Positions 39,801 to 51,722 are shown, counted from the stretch's first letter. The stretch: 64,000 nt of DNA from Apricaphanius iberus (GCA_028564705.1 JAPXFQ010000831.1:2418001-2482000), one strand, 5' to 3'. Made by a program: numbers and translations. The notes: generated by a model from the sequence alone, not told the origin.

Positions 39801-40525
39801 AATATTCCGTCTACTTCATATTTTTGCTATAGTTTTCCAATAATAAGTTTGCAAGTCTCTGTAATTGATTGTAATTTCCATTGCAAAATAAGAACAAAAC
39901 AGCTATTATTAATTTTTTTAATGTTTAGCTATATTGAAATTTAAATGTTATAATAAGTCAATATGTCACGTTTAGTGGCTGATATGCTCATTTGAATCCA
40001 CCCTGATGGTGCGTTGAGATCCGACAGCTTAAAATGTTATTTAAAATTAACTTCCTTTATTGGGTTCTTAGGAAAATCTACAGCACATAAAATCATTCTC
40101 TCGTATGTCTCTTGCCCTTAAGTTCCCCACCAAGTCAAGGCATCTCCAGTGATTATTAGCCATCTGTATGCATTAGACTGCTGAGCGGGTGCAAAAGTAA
40201 CACAAAAAGCTTACAGTGGATTGCAAATAATGCAGACTTGCATGTGCTCAGACTGTCAACCACAGCAGTAATGTGAGGTCAACCACAGAGTATTATATGG
40301 GAACTCAGCAGCACCACCTCTTGCAAATTATTGTTTCGAATCATATTTTTACGACACTGAATATTAGCCTTTTTTGTTGTTGTTGTTGTTGCAGTGGTTA
40401 TCCGGTAACAGTGGTGTATAATTTTCTGTATCTCTAAAGCCATGCTGATGAAGTGGAAAACCTGTTTTCACTTGAATACTTTTTATTATCATCAGCAAGA
40501 AAACATTCTCACAAACATACACCAC

Positions 40526-40558
40526 AGTGGCCATCTGAGTCCAGCTCAGATGGCCACT
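40526..40558. repeat. Perfect 14-bp hairpin
   Basis: AGTGGCCATCTGAG and its exact reverse complement are separated by TCCAG. The pairing does not extend outward, so a microRNA precursor is unlikely. A run of T follows the right arm. Confidence 0.9.
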
Positions 40559-41167
40559 TTTTGTTGTTACTATAGAAACACAAGGCATCAGGAAATGGCT
40601 TTGTTTCTCGCCTCATATCCTGGCGCCTGAGATCAGATTAGGTCCGAGCTGCAGCACAGGGCGCTTACTCCCTCTGTCAGCACGCTGCAGTAACAGCAGG
40701 GCTCCATTCAGCGCCCATCTCTGTTTGGCACCACAGCCAACAGCTACAAGACTAATTTCCTGCAGCCTGCCAGCTGTCTGATCACATCTACATGGCAACC
40801 GAGATGCAATCTACCAAGTGTGTGTATTCAGCCCGAATTCACCAGGTTTGACATCTGGACCAGAGCAGAAGGCGTATTTTTGGAAGGAGCTATTTTGTTT
40901 TATCTTGAATTGATGTTCTGAGTGATTGCCTTTAAATGAAGCTGCTTTGGTTTTGGCTGGTACATACAGTGCCTTGCTTAAGTAGTTACACTCCTTTCCC
41001 ACCTTTATTCACACTTACAGAATGAAGTTTTTCTATTTATGTGGATCATCACATTGACAAACACAATTAAGTGAATCATTGTAAAGTAGGATGGAAATGA
41101 CGTATGGTTTTTAAAAGATATTTTAATGAAAATCTGCCTCCCTACAACCCATTTAATACCCCTAGAG

Positions 41168-41487
41168 CAGTATTTCTCAAACTTTTTACAGTGGGTGTCA
41201 CCTGAAAAATTGTCGAGCTTTCCAAGTACCACAATCATGAGCAATCTAAACATTCAGTAGAGAAGGCTTACCCTTTTTACAATAGACAATTTACAAAGGA
41301 GGCTTATTTACTCCAAATAAGGATTATTGATTGGTAACTGTTGCCAGCTACAGCCACAAGGTGTGTGAATTATACATTTTTGAATTATTTTTCTTTTTCA
41401 AAAAATATTTAGAACTTTCCTCCAAGTGCCACTAGGGAGAGCTTGAGTACCACTGGTGGTACATGTACAACAGTTTGAGATTCATGG
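41168..41487. mobile_element. Short hAT-like MITE
   Basis: 320 bp with termini CAGTATTTCTCAAACTTTTT and, inverted, CCATGAATCTCAAACTGTTG. Flanks CCCTAGAG (41160-41167) and CCCTAGAC (41488-41495) agree at 7 of 8 bases. No coding capacity. Confidence 0.8.
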
Positions 41488-41569
41488 CCCTAGACACTAA
41501 AACCGTGGTTTATTTTTCATTGAAATGGAGCTCAGCTTTAGTGAGTTTAGATCTGATCATTAACTTTAA

Positions 41570-42049
41570 GGGGCTGATTTATCAAGATTCCTGATAAAGA
41601 CCGCAAAATTGTGTGTGGCGCTAAAAATTTGCGTGAGTGGGTTATCCTTAATTTGCGGGTGATTTACTAATATTGCGTGAGCAATTCTTAACAGGCGCAA
41701 GCAGCAGTATTCAAATGAGGAGTTTGTGGCCGCTAATGCGAGCTGCACCACAGCTAGAGAGAAGAGGAATAATGCGCATGGATCCATCATGCGTCTTTGG
41801 CACAAAAATTAGGCTAAAATGCTGTGAATTCTGTTTTTAGTTTGTTAGTAATAAATGTAATTCATGCGCCGTGAATGCACTGTTCTCTGCTGCATGCACA
41901 CATCGTTTTGCAGGGTTAGACTGATTAAAACTGCAGTATGTCTGAATTTTGTTTTTAAAATATATATAATACCAGCCAGAGCCTGATTTTGCGAAACTGT
42001 GCGGTTTTCGCTGGTTTAAACAAGCACAAACTGTTGATCCATCAGGCCC
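41570..42049 (+). mobile_element. Harbinger-like MITE with TAA target duplication
   Basis: 480 bp with termini GGGGCTGATTTATCAA and, inverted, GGGCCTGATGGATCAA, flanked by TAA on both sides (41567-41569, 42050-42052). A 3-bp TWA duplication is characteristic of PIF/Harbinger elements. A related copy in reverse orientation is at 21935-22817. Confidence 0.75.
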
Positions 42050-44020
42050 TAAGTGTTTTCAATTTTTGTCACAGATTTTTGATTGGATTTAGGTCTGGAC
42101 TTTGACTGGGACATTTTAACACATGAATCTGATCTAAATCATCCCAATGCAGCTCTGGCTTTATACTTGCAATATATATTCCATTTAGTTTGGCTATTAG
42201 CAATACTAAGAGAGATATTTCACAGTACTATGTGTGCTAACTGCTCCCAACAATCTCAATAAAGTTTAGACTTGATTTAATTTGCACTATTTAACTCACC
42301 TAGATAACATTCTGGTGCTGCTTTTTGCAATCTGTTTTGGGATTTTTTTTTAATGATCCTTCTCAAGTTGCACATTCTAATCAAAACTAAAACTGCATGG
42401 TACTGTTGAATTAAATATTATCAAAATTAATTCAGTGCATGTTCAAGCAGAGACAAAATGGAGCCAATTTCCAGTTCTTAACATTTATTTTGAACAGATT
42501 AACAAATTGCAGTTTACAGAGAAAGATGCCCTAGTTTCTCTGGGCCAGACAAGATTTCTGACGAAGAATGGTTTCCGTGTCATAACTTTTATAAACGTCC
42601 AAAACCTCCCAGGATTAATCTGCTCCAATCAGAACGTTTTAAACAGTGTGTTAACAATGATTGGTCCGTCCCAAAATCATGCAGTCACAAGGGACGTGTC
42701 TTTTCTCCTGGATCCAAGTCAAAAGTTCATTCTCCCAGGCTTTATTGACACAGTCCTAAACCAAAAGCTGGTTAGTGTATTGACCATTGTCCTGCTCCTA
42801 CATCACAAGATCCGAGGTCTGTCCTGTGAGTCCATCCTGAATTTTATGGTTTTATAGTCTGCAATAAAACTCTTTGTCTCAGAGGTCCTCAAAGGTCACA
42901 CATACTTCCAACATATACAAGGGCTTGATGTTCCTCAAAAGTTGCCCAATTATCCAGCCTTCACATCCTGTAATCGTGCGATTTTCAATATGCCATCATA
43001 CATGACATTTAACACATATGATCAAATTTTGCATACTACAGTACTCTGTTTTTTGTTTTGTTTTTAATTGTTTTTTTATTTTTTCCCTTAATATATATAG
43101 AGTTTTTGATTAATAAATTCAGCTTTTCATACTTTTGCCTCTATTACCTGTCACCTTGCAGATTTTACATGTGAATTTTCACCTTTGTGGGACAATAAAG
43201 TATTATGCTCTTCTACTAACAGAAACAAACCATCACAAATACTCGTAAATACCTAATAGCTTGGACTTTCCTGGATGGGAGTTTAAATCGAACTGAACTG
43301 GAGTTGCAGAAGCTCGACTAAGCCTAGTTTATACTTCTGCGTTTTGACGGAGACGGATTGACACAGCGCCATTATCCGTCGATGCAAGGGCTCTCCGTCA
43401 CCTACACAAGGACGGACGGAGTCGAGACCCATTTTCTAACTATCCGTTAATGGAGAGCGTTATGTCTGGGACTGGTCAGTTCAGAAACAGCCAGAGATTG
43501 TTTCACCAGAATATGGCTCTATAGTCACTGTAATCAGTAGTTAATGCCACGTTTGGCCACTACATGCTTTATATTGAAAGGATGATTTATCTAATCTGGG
43601 GCCGTATTCACAAATACTCTTATCTTACCGCTAGGTGTTACTCCTAACTCGCGCTAAAAGGTCTTACGTAGGAGTTGTCGTCTAAAACCTATTCACAAAC
43701 GCACTAAGAGTTACTTTTACGTAGGACAAATTCCTAGACGTAAGATAAGAGTGACGTCCCGTTGCTATGGAAAACGTCATTCCCTATGCATGAGTAAATA
43801 GACGGACAGCTGTGTGATTGGTTGTTGAATGGCACCTGTGAAACCAGGAAATGGAAAACTTCATTGTCGATAAAAGCGTAATTATGAACAGCACAAATAG
43901 CAGAAATAATGCATGATGACATCTTTGTGTCGGCCACGAGACTGACACTTCATACAACTTACACACAATAGCCTACTTACAGAGAGGGTGAAGTTTTAAA
44001 ACGTGAACTGCATCATATTA

Positions 44021-44152
44021 TGCGACAGACTGGCGTCCTATCCAGGATACCCTGCCTATAACGCCTGCTGATCGCTGGGATAAGCTCCAGCCCACCCCTC
44101 CACGCGACCCTGAATTGGATGAAAGCGGTATAGATAATGGATTGATGGATGA
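44021..44152 (+). repeat. Retroposed SINE/LINE tail fragment
   Basis: 132 bp between perfect 9-bp duplications ATCATATTA (44012-44020 and 44153-44161). It starts TGCGACAGACTGGCGTCCTA and ends in a GGATTGATGGATGA-type tail. It is a 5'-truncated retroposon of the family whose longer relative is at 35524-35785, inserted into the Harbinger element. Confidence 0.85.
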
Positions 44153-44270
44153 ATCATATTAAGGCAGTGATTACAAGTAGGCTGTAAACAATTAGGCTGT
44201 CAATTTAGCACATCAGCCACATCTTAAATAGACCCCCCCACTACTGTGAAAAGCACTTCGTGAACTGAAA

Positions 44271-44553
44271 ATGAGTGGCGAGAAAAGAACAAGGAAACCT
44301 AACTGGTCGCAGGACCAATTATTACTACTGGCACAGTTTGTTCTAGAGAGGAGGACGGTCCTCAAATGGCGATTCGGAGCCGGGTTTACGAGTTAGAAGA
44401 AAAGGGAGACATGGGTGGAAATTAGCAGAAACATAAATGCATCTTATCCAGCGGTGTCTCGAACGTCAGAAGACTGTGAGAAGAGATGGTATTCTCTACA
44501 GTCCCAGTTTCGGCTCGAGATCGCCGCTTATAAAAAGGATGCTGCTGCAACAG
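44271..44553 (+). pseudogene. Harbinger Myb-like (SANT/NAIF1-type) DNA-binding protein, broken
   Basis: In Harbinger transposons a Myb-like protein works with the transposase by recruiting it to the element ends. The frame starts MSGEKRTRKPNWSQDQ with the first conserved tryptophan, then LLLLAQFVLERR. After 41 residues comes an in-frame TAG at 44394-44396. The same frame then continues with ETWVEISRNINA, RTSEDCEKRWYSL and EIAAYKKDAAATG, which complete a typical Myb/SANT-like domain. A donor-like GTAGGC follows at 44554, as if this were exon 1. The stop shows it is inactive; no later exon was identified. Confidence 0.75.
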
Positions 44554-44671
44554 GTAGGCAATGTCCGTCATATAGGCAACCCTGCATATGTTGCATAAAT
44601 TGGAAGGCGTGCACGTTTTCTTCTTTGTGCACCCCCGGCATACCTGCAATCGCCATGAAATTGGCTTTAAT

Positions 44672-44944
44672 TCAATGCAGTTGCTGGATGTCTAATGGGA
44701 AACGGATGAATTGTTGGATAATGTGTGGTCGACAGAGCGCTTTAAGAGTTTGATGGATTGATCGGCTGATAGATGGTTGTAATATACCCAAGTCGTCCGC
44801 GTTGCAAAGTTTCATTTTCCCTGTGGCTAAATATCTTATTTTTGCTAAACATTTAATTTCTGGACTAATCGGGTTGTTACGTTTAGTTGGAGACGTGATT
44901 GCATCCCGCACCACATCTGCAATAAACGATTTAGTCGGTATCAT
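44672..44944 (-). pseudogene. HARBI1-type Harbinger transposase fragment
   Basis: About 90 residues reading IKCLAKIRYLATGK, then NADDLGILQPSISRSI, the N-terminal helix-turn-helix region that precedes the nuclease domain in HARBI1-type transposases, then LCRPHIIQQFIRFP. The DDE nuclease domain is absent. It is convergent with the Myb-like remnant 119 bases away, the two-gene layout of autonomous Harbinger elements. Confidence 0.75.
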
Positions 44945-45111
44945 TTGGTTAATTCCGAATCATCCAGAGTGTCCAACACATTGCGTCTGGCTGCAGCCGT
45001 TTTGGGAGTCTTTGTGAATAGGTCTTAGGGAGTTAGGAGTCCTCTTGACTTCTTTTAAGGACTCCCAGACTTAGGAGCTACTTTTCGGCCTATAAGTGGT
45101 TGTGAATTATA

Positions 45112-46252
45112 TAGGGCTAAACGATATTGGAAAAAAATCTAATTGCGATTTTTTTTTCTTCAATATTGCGATTGCGATTTAATGTGCAATTATTTTTGTG
45201 GGGCTTTTGTCATGCATTTTTTAATTAATGCAGTCAAAAATATTGTATATTATAAACAGATTTTTACACATAATTTATTCTATTCCATAAGATTATTTAC
45301 CTATTTTAAGACAAAGGCAAATATTAACAACTTTATCTACTTTTAATCATCACACTCGATGGTCATCTGTGTCGTTCTGCAATCAAGGTATTCTTCCTTT
45401 TGATCCCAGCTAGTATTTCCATCCGGTTGCAATGTTTTCCTCCGTGTGGTTATCCAGGAAGTAGGATGCTTGAAGGAAAAAGCTCTCATTTTTAATCCTC
45501 CATCGATCTAATGCACTTTCAGACTCTGGTATGGCTCCGTAGAGCGGTTTGATCTCAGGTCAGTTGTTACAAAATACTCCGCTGTTTTCGGTGCGGCTTT
45601 AACTTTCTGTCGGCATTTTTTATACAGCGCAGGTAAAATGTGGCTAAAATGTGTGTGTGAGATTGAATCCTAGCTTATTCATCATGGTTAACAAAACACA
45701 CTTTTGGCTATAAAACCCGTTATAGCACGAATTATTTCCATGTGACGTTTTTTTATGTTCGTAAGGAGCGATTCTTTCAAACAGCTCGGTCAGCGATCCC
45801 TGTCGCCTCAAAGTTTGTTTACTGGAAATTGAAACATTGGTGGCGGTTATTTTAGCCGTGCACCTCTCATATATGGTGGTGTGATGTTTTTAGTTGTTGA
45901 TAAAGGTTCGTACTGTAGCCTACCTCGTGAGGCAGCAACAATACCAAGGCGGGTTCTGCATAATACCTGGTGTTGCGCAGCATCAACGTTTTCATAGCAG
46001 ATATACTTTCTCACAACTGATGTACTGTTCCTCTTTGGTACCAAATATTGTGCAGTGTTGGATTCTGTTAAGCTTTAGGTCATTTTATAACTGGTTAAAG
46101 TGCAGCGTTTCCTTCTCTCCCTGCGTTGTTTACAAGTCACGTGACTTTAGCGGATATGTTTACGTCAAGTCAAATCGCAGCCTTTGTGATTAGGAAATCG
46201 CATTTTACCAAATCACGATTTAATTGCAAATGCAATTAATCGTTCAGCCCTG
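45112..46252. mobile_element. hAT-like element nested in the Harbinger element
   Basis: 1141 bp with termini TAGGGCTAAACGATATTG and, inverted, CAGGGCTGAACGATTAATTG. Flanks GAATTATA (45104-45111) and GAATTACT (46253-46260) agree at 6 of 8. Both ends carry clusters of ATTGCGATT-type motifs. No transposase frame. The Harbinger sequence is continuous across it. Confidence 0.8.
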
Positions 46253-47559
46253 GAATTACTTTTATCTTAAGAAACTAGGAGTCCTAAATTTAAGGGTGAC
46301 ACGCCCACATTCAGCTGTTAGGACCTACTTTTAGCCCTAAGATTTTTAGTGAATACGGCCCCTGGTCTTTTGGCGATTTTGAACACAAGTAGGTATAGAG
46401 AAACAACAAAAAAGGCTGTGTTGTTTGAGTATTCTATGAACCGCTCTTCTAGTAAAAGGCTTTACAGCTTAATCAAAACTTTATTTCTGTTGTCCATTGC
46501 TTCTTGGGGGTGGGCGTTCAAAAGCTTAAGAAAAAGCCTCTAACCAGAAACTATGCTGCAACGGTGGGCAGCCATGAAAAATTAGCACCCCCTGTTGTCC
46601 TGGTCTGTAATTGCTTTGCAACATACAAAAATCAACGGAGCACGGAGATAAAGAAACATAAAACGTCTCTGTCAAAACATCTGCATCTGGGTGCAAAGTT
46701 GCCTTTGGAGAAGAATAAACTAGGCTTAAGCAACCCACATAATGTGATTGGGTATCAGACTTCTCTGCAATGCACAAACCCACCCCACGCCCCCACCCTC
46801 ACTCACGCACCCCCTCGGGAAGTTAGGAGACAAGGAAGTGTGGCTCAGCAACAACATAGTATTATTATAAGAAGAATATGGTGGCTAAGACAAATATAAG
46901 CGGCCGATCAGTGCATGTTTGGACTGATGAAGAGACGATGGATTGTGATTGTGTATATTCTGCTTTGACTCTGTCTGCTTCACTCCCAAAAGCCTCAGTT
47001 TACTGCCTGAGTGCAGCTGGAAGCTAACTGCTATAAGGCTAACACGTAGGGGGGCATATCGCCATCTATTGTCGGGGAGTCGATCGTACTTCATTTAATA
47101 ATTAAATTTACTGAGTTACATGAAAACTGGTACTCGGCTCTCAACAGGGGGCTAGCACTTAGTCCGGTTAGATGTGCATGTAAACGTACTGATTGCTTCT
47201 CTGATCAGTGTCCTCTTTGGCTGACCTGACCTGTCAGTTTAGGTCAACTTTATCCATGATGATATTTCTTCATTAATGTTTCCTAAAAAAGCTTCAAATG
47301 GAATTACTCAACTAGTAAATTGGTATAATAATTCTGAAACATATGAAGGCAGTTAATTCCCTTTGATCTTATTTGTGGGTCCCAGAGTTAAAAGGGTCTG
47401 AATATGAAAGATGTCACAATTTTTAGAAAAATTTACTCCTAAAAATAATTTAAAGTTTCCTTCATGACTATGTCATGTGCTAGCACAAAAAAAACCCAAC
47501 CCAAAACAGTAAAGTAAGCCTTTAAACATGTTCAAATGTGCAATTTGATAAAATTGTGA

Positions 47560-47811
<252 letters not shown>

Positions 47812-48442
47812 AAGGGGATCCCCTAGCCCCGCCCACCTCCGCCTCCTCGGCCACCCAGCAGTGGCGCGGCGCCCCTTTAAAAACCCGTGACACACCTGCC
47901 CTCTTTCTCTCTCTCTGTCTCTCTCTCTCTCTCTTTCTCTCTCGATTCTGCACTCACGGAGAGCGTCGACGCCCCTCGTTTCAGTTCAACTACAAGTGAA
48001 AAACAAACCAACGAACATTGCTTCGGAAGACGGCGTTTGTGGGGAGCGCAGCGATGGAATGAGGCAGCTGGAAGGGAATGGATGAAAACCACACAGACAG
48101 ACGCTCATCACATTCTGCGGACAGCGTGGGGAGTGGCAGGCACGCTGGCCTCCCACCCACCAAACTCCACCCTCCTCAGTTTTCAGCAACAGGGTGTGAA
48201 CATACCTGTCCGAACACAGGCACCTGTCACGCATCATACTTGCTCGTCCCTTATCCTGTCAGATGAACCCCTTCCCCCTCATGTGTAGAGTCATCTGTAC
48301 AACGATCACCCCAGATCATCTCGACGCATTGACATTTTTCCTTTCAGATATGGTGGACTTTTTTTTTTTTTTTTTTTTCTCTGTGTCAAATCTGCTGTCT
48401 TGCATCAGGACTGAGTGTGTGATGTTGCTGCTCTACTTTGCA

Positions 48443-48450
48443 TGTATATA
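48443..48450 (+). promoter_or_regulatory. Pumilio-type site in rcan3 3' UTR
   Basis: TGTATATA, a match to the Pumilio RNA-binding consensus TGTANATA. Function inferred from the motif. Confidence 0.45.
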
Positions 48451-48952
48451 CTCTGTTATGAAAAAATTATGTACTGAAACACAAATACTAACAAGTAATA
48501 TGAAGAAAAAGGACTCTATTTATCATCACACACAGCACGCAGCGCCATAAGTGACTAACAAAGATGCGTTGGTTGTTTGACTTTCTCTATTACTGCTTCT
48601 TTTGTCTTCTTTTTTATTTGAAATGAGATTTTTGCTAACTAGATGTGTATTCATACTCTGTATTTGATAAGCCGATAATTTTTGCATGCCTAGTTACTTC
48701 TGCAGACGAGGAGCTGAGCAGCTTTTTCTTTTTTTTGTTTGCGATGGCAGGGAATCTGTGATCTGTCGAGTTTTTGGCTTGACGGCGAGTTTTGTTGAAA
48801 CTTGATGGATTGAAAAAACAGTTTATCCCTCTTATATTCAAGGGTTTTTGTGAAATGTGTCTCTTATTTTTTTTTAAATCTTATTTTCACATCCCTTTCA
48901 TTTGATTTCTGCGTCTCAGTTTTTTTTGACAAACTGCTTGTTTTGCACCGAG

Positions 48953-48954
<2 letters not shown>

Positions 48955-49007
<53 letters not shown>
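48955..49007 (+). repeat. CT microsatellite in rcan3 3' UTR
   Basis: About 26 uninterrupted TC units. A shorter interrupted CT tract lies at about 47902-47943, just after the coding end. Confidence 0.95.
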
Positions 49008-49010
<3 letters not shown>

Positions 49011-49049
49011 AATTGTGGAATGAAATGACCGACGTGCTGCTTCTCGCTG

Positions 49050-49057
49050 TGTAAATA
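49050..49057 (+). promoter_or_regulatory. Pumilio-type site in rcan3 3' UTR
   Basis: TGTAAATA, a match to the Pumilio consensus. Confidence 0.45.
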
Positions 49058-49737
49058 TGTCAAAACGGTTTCTCTGATTCTTTTTGTAGCCGACTGATTG
49101 GAGGTTAATAAGAGGGAGAAAGGAGATGGACCGACCAAAGCATTTATTCGCCTCTTGTCGTTTTCTTCACCTGCTTGTTTAACCCGATGAGGAAATATGA
49201 ATAACTGCTTGTAACGGGTGTCTGAATCATATGTCATTTGGCAGCTTTATATCTAACTTTTCTTTGGCTGTTTAACATTCTTGAGAAAAAGACATGTCTG
49301 CGTGTATGTGAATGTTCTGCTGTGCGTTTCTTCTTCGTTTGATGCAAAGATTTTATCTCGAGCTCAGCACCTGGTCAGCCTTTTTCACCAGCACATTATA
49401 TTGCAGTGAGTGAAACATTGAAGTGAACTCTTTAGCTGGTTCACATGAGCTTTGAAAGAAGGCAGGACGGCACAACAGAAGGAAAAAAACGAATTTTTGT
49501 TTTTGTGATTATAACGTCTTTTCTTCTTTTTTTTTCTTTCTGAGAAACGGCTCTGTGACGGAGGGAACTTTTTACTGGAGCTGCGGTAAAGCCAACACAG
49601 TTTGTTGGTTTAAAGGAAAAAGAAGCTAGCAGAGCACGAGGAAAACACCAATCTTGTTTTTTTGTTTTGTTTTTACTCAGTGATCATGAAGATTTAAACT
49701 GGTGCACTTTGGTCACAGTTGAGAAGATGTATATTTA

Positions 49738-49745
49738 TGTACATA
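49738..49745 (+). promoter_or_regulatory. Pumilio-type site in rcan3 3' UTR
   Basis: TGTACATA, a match to the Pumilio consensus, about 100 bases before the polyadenylation signal. Confidence 0.45.
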
Positions 49746-49842
49746 TGCCAAGTGTTTCCTTTCTTTTGCTGAGGCCAGTCTCAGTGTGCAGTTTGTTACG
49801 GCTTTCCTTGGCTTTCTCGTGATGAGGAGAGAAAAAAAGTCA

Positions 49843-49848
49843 AATAAA
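49843..49848 (+). terminator. Polyadenylation signal of rcan3
   Basis: AATAAA, the first canonical signal after the stop codon, 2.03 kb downstream of it. Cleavage would be expected roughly 10-30 bases later. Confidence 0.6.
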
Positions 49849-49870
49849 AAAGCAAGACAAAAAACACATG

Positions 49871-50974
49871 TATCCTCAAGATGCTCGATCAAAACCAACT
49901 GTCTTGGTGTTGTTGTTCGACATTGACTCCGTTTGAATGTTTCATTTACTTCTGGGGAACTTTAAAACAGCTTAATAATACCATTAATACTGTCACTGTT
50001 GTAATGTTTCCGTTGAGTTCTGAATATTGTGTCAGAATATTGTTGAAATCCAGAAAACAACGTAGCAAAAACAAGCAATAATTTACAGTTGTATAATACC
50101 AGTATGTGTATTTTACATGTTCTGTACCTATTTCTCAGACTTGTTCTCTTTGTCTCTGACAGCTATCTGCTTCTGTTTGTGTAGTAAAAAAAAGTCAATT
50201 TGTTTCACATAGAGAAATATATAAAGACTCATTTTTAAAAGCCATGACTCTGTCATTTGTTTTCTGGATTGTTCTCTGCTGCAGAGCCCCACTTTTAGTC
50301 TTTTGGTTCTGATTGTGAAGCTTTAAAAAATTCAGATGGCTGTTTATAGAAACAGTTCCTTCCGTTTATAGAAAAAGTTCCTTTTGAAAAGCTGGAGTTG
50401 TGATTCTGCTGGATGTTTCCAGCTAAATTATAGAATTATGGTAGGTGCATACTTGGGCAGATCTATGTGCATTTGTTTCAACCGTCAGAAAGGTTGCAAA
50501 CAAAACTAATGTACCTGCTAAAAACCAGAAAAAAAACTTGCATCACAATCCTACTTAAAGTTGCCGCTTGTTTAAAGGATCCAAATAGCAATAGGTGATA
50601 AAATCACAGATGTGTTTTGGAGGAATTACTAACCCAGATTATGTAAGTTACTAATACACAGATCAAATCCGATTGAACAGATATCCTTTATTTTCCCACG
50701 GTGAGTCAAAAGGAAGTGGAAACATGCATAATACAAAGGCAAAGGTTATAAAAACAAGAACAAGAGACCGTACAGTAGGGCAATTCACAACGTATGAATA
50801 ATAATACTGCACAGTAGTGCTGTTTTGATAAAGAAAATGGAGAATCGGTTCTGAATCTATTTTTATAGAAATCAAATCGATTCCCAAATTCAAAAAAAAA
50901 ATTTGTATTTTAAAATTGTTTGCGCTTTTTACACCTAAAATAGGAAAAAACTTCCAGACGGTCATATTAGGGTT
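49871..50974. other. Non-genic stretch
   Basis: AT-rich spacer after rcan3. No exon, RNA gene or delimited repeat was recognised. Confidence 0.5.
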
Positions 50975-51665
50975 AAGGCAAGGCAATTTTATTTGTATAG
51001 CACACTTTCAACACAAGGCAATTCAAGGTGCTGTTCATGATTCAGTGATAATGAAACCACATGATTACAAACAAAACATATAAGTTTAACAGTAATCAAT
51101 CAGTAAGAAAAGTTAATGTAAGGAACAAATTTATGTAATTAAAACACAATCACTTTATAAAGAAATGGAAAAACCACAACAATAAAAAATAATTTAAGGA
51201 ACAAATGTATGCAATTAAAACAGATAAAACACAATATGGTAAACAAAACAAAAAGTGATCAGAAAGCGCAATTTAAGATTCAAATGCAGCTCTGAATAGT
51301 AGAGTTTTTATCTTTGATTTAAAAGAGCCTAGCGATTCAGCATTTTTGCATTCGTCTGGAAGTTAATTCCACATTTGTGGAGCATAGAAGCTGAAAGCTG
51401 CCCCCCCCTGTTTAGTTCTGATTCTATGGACGATTAGTAGGCTAGAGTTGGAGGACCTGAGTGGTCTGCTGGGTTGATATAGTGACAGCAGATCTTCAAT
51501 GTACTTTTGTGCTAAACCGTTCAATGATTTATAAACAAGTACGAGTATTTTAAAGTCTATTCTCTGAGCTACAGGGAGCCAGTGTAAGGACTTTAGAACT
51601 GGGGTGATGTGTTCTACTTTCCTGGTTCTAGTGAGAACACGGGCAGCAGCGTTCTGGATCATGCA
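50975..51665 (-). mobile_element. L2-like LINE, 3' part with reverse-transcriptase C terminus
   Basis: On the minus strand a frame ending at 51363 reads QNAAARVLTRTRKVEHITPV, then LKSLHWLPVAQRIDFKIL, YKSLNGLA and FSFYAPQMWN, the conserved C-terminal region of L2-clade reverse transcriptases. After the frame comes the 3' end, which closes with TATACAAATAAAATTGCCTT near 50975-51000. The element is 5'-truncated at about 51665, where the similarity stops. Related ends are at 32740-33010 and 54270-54625. Confidence 0.85.
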
Positions 51666-51722
51666 GCCTCCTGGGTTAACAGTTTCCCCAGGTAAACAGT
51701 TACTCACCCAGTGTTGCATCAT

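Larger units (their letters stand above)
40966..42240 (-). mobile_element. Tc1-like relic carrying two later insertions
   Basis: The left end CAGTGCCTTGCTTAAGTA is a typical Tc1-like terminus. Right of the two insertions, 42070-42150 on the minus strand still reads as the catalytic stretch before and at the SPDLNPI block (TCCAGACCTAAATCCAATC). The interruptions are the hAT element 41168-41487 and the Harbinger-like MITE 41570-42049. Confidence 0.6.
43599..46361. mobile_element. Harbinger element, internally damaged
   Basis: Termini GGGCCGTATTCAC are inverted repeats and the flanking CTG is present on both sides (43596-43598, 46362-46364). Subterminal regions repeat TAGGAGT-type motifs in both orientations. 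It carries remnants of both proteins of an autonomous Harbinger: a Myb-like DNA-binding protein on the plus strand and a HARBI1-type transposase fragment on the minus strand. The nuclease part of the transposase is missing, and a hAT-like element and a retroposon fragment are inserted, so the copy is dead. Confidence 0.85.
43319..46728. mobile_element. Outer MITE that hosts a Harbinger element
   Basis: The ends TAAGCCTAGTTTATACTTCT and, inverted, TAAGCCTAGTTTATTCTTCT match at 19 of 20 bases; a second shared block, GTTTTGAC(A/G)GAGACG, follows internally. Without the insertion at 43599-46361 it would be about 650 bp. No target duplication could be identified, so the superfamily is open. Confidence 0.75.
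47812..49870 (+). other. rcan3 3' UTR
   Basis: From the stop codon to just past the AATAAA at 49843, with no intervening AATAAA. It contains two pyrimidine-rich CT tracts, a T run near 48359-48379 and three Pumilio-type octamers. The end is inferred from the signal alone; a longer or shorter UTR is possible. Reading frames within it have no family resemblance. Confidence 0.65.

Noticed and set aside
42435..42857. 140-codon frame in intron 3
   Set aside because: Hydrophobic and AT-rich with no motif. The opposite strand carries an AATAAA in LTR-like text, so a decayed retroelement is likelier, but I could not place its ends.
47887..48288. 133-codon frame after the rcan3 stop
   Set aside because: Lies in the 3' UTR and begins in a CT microsatellite translated as Leu/Ser repeats.
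48887..49237. 116-codon minus-strand frame
   Set aside because: Its core is the CT microsatellite read as Arg-Glu repeats.
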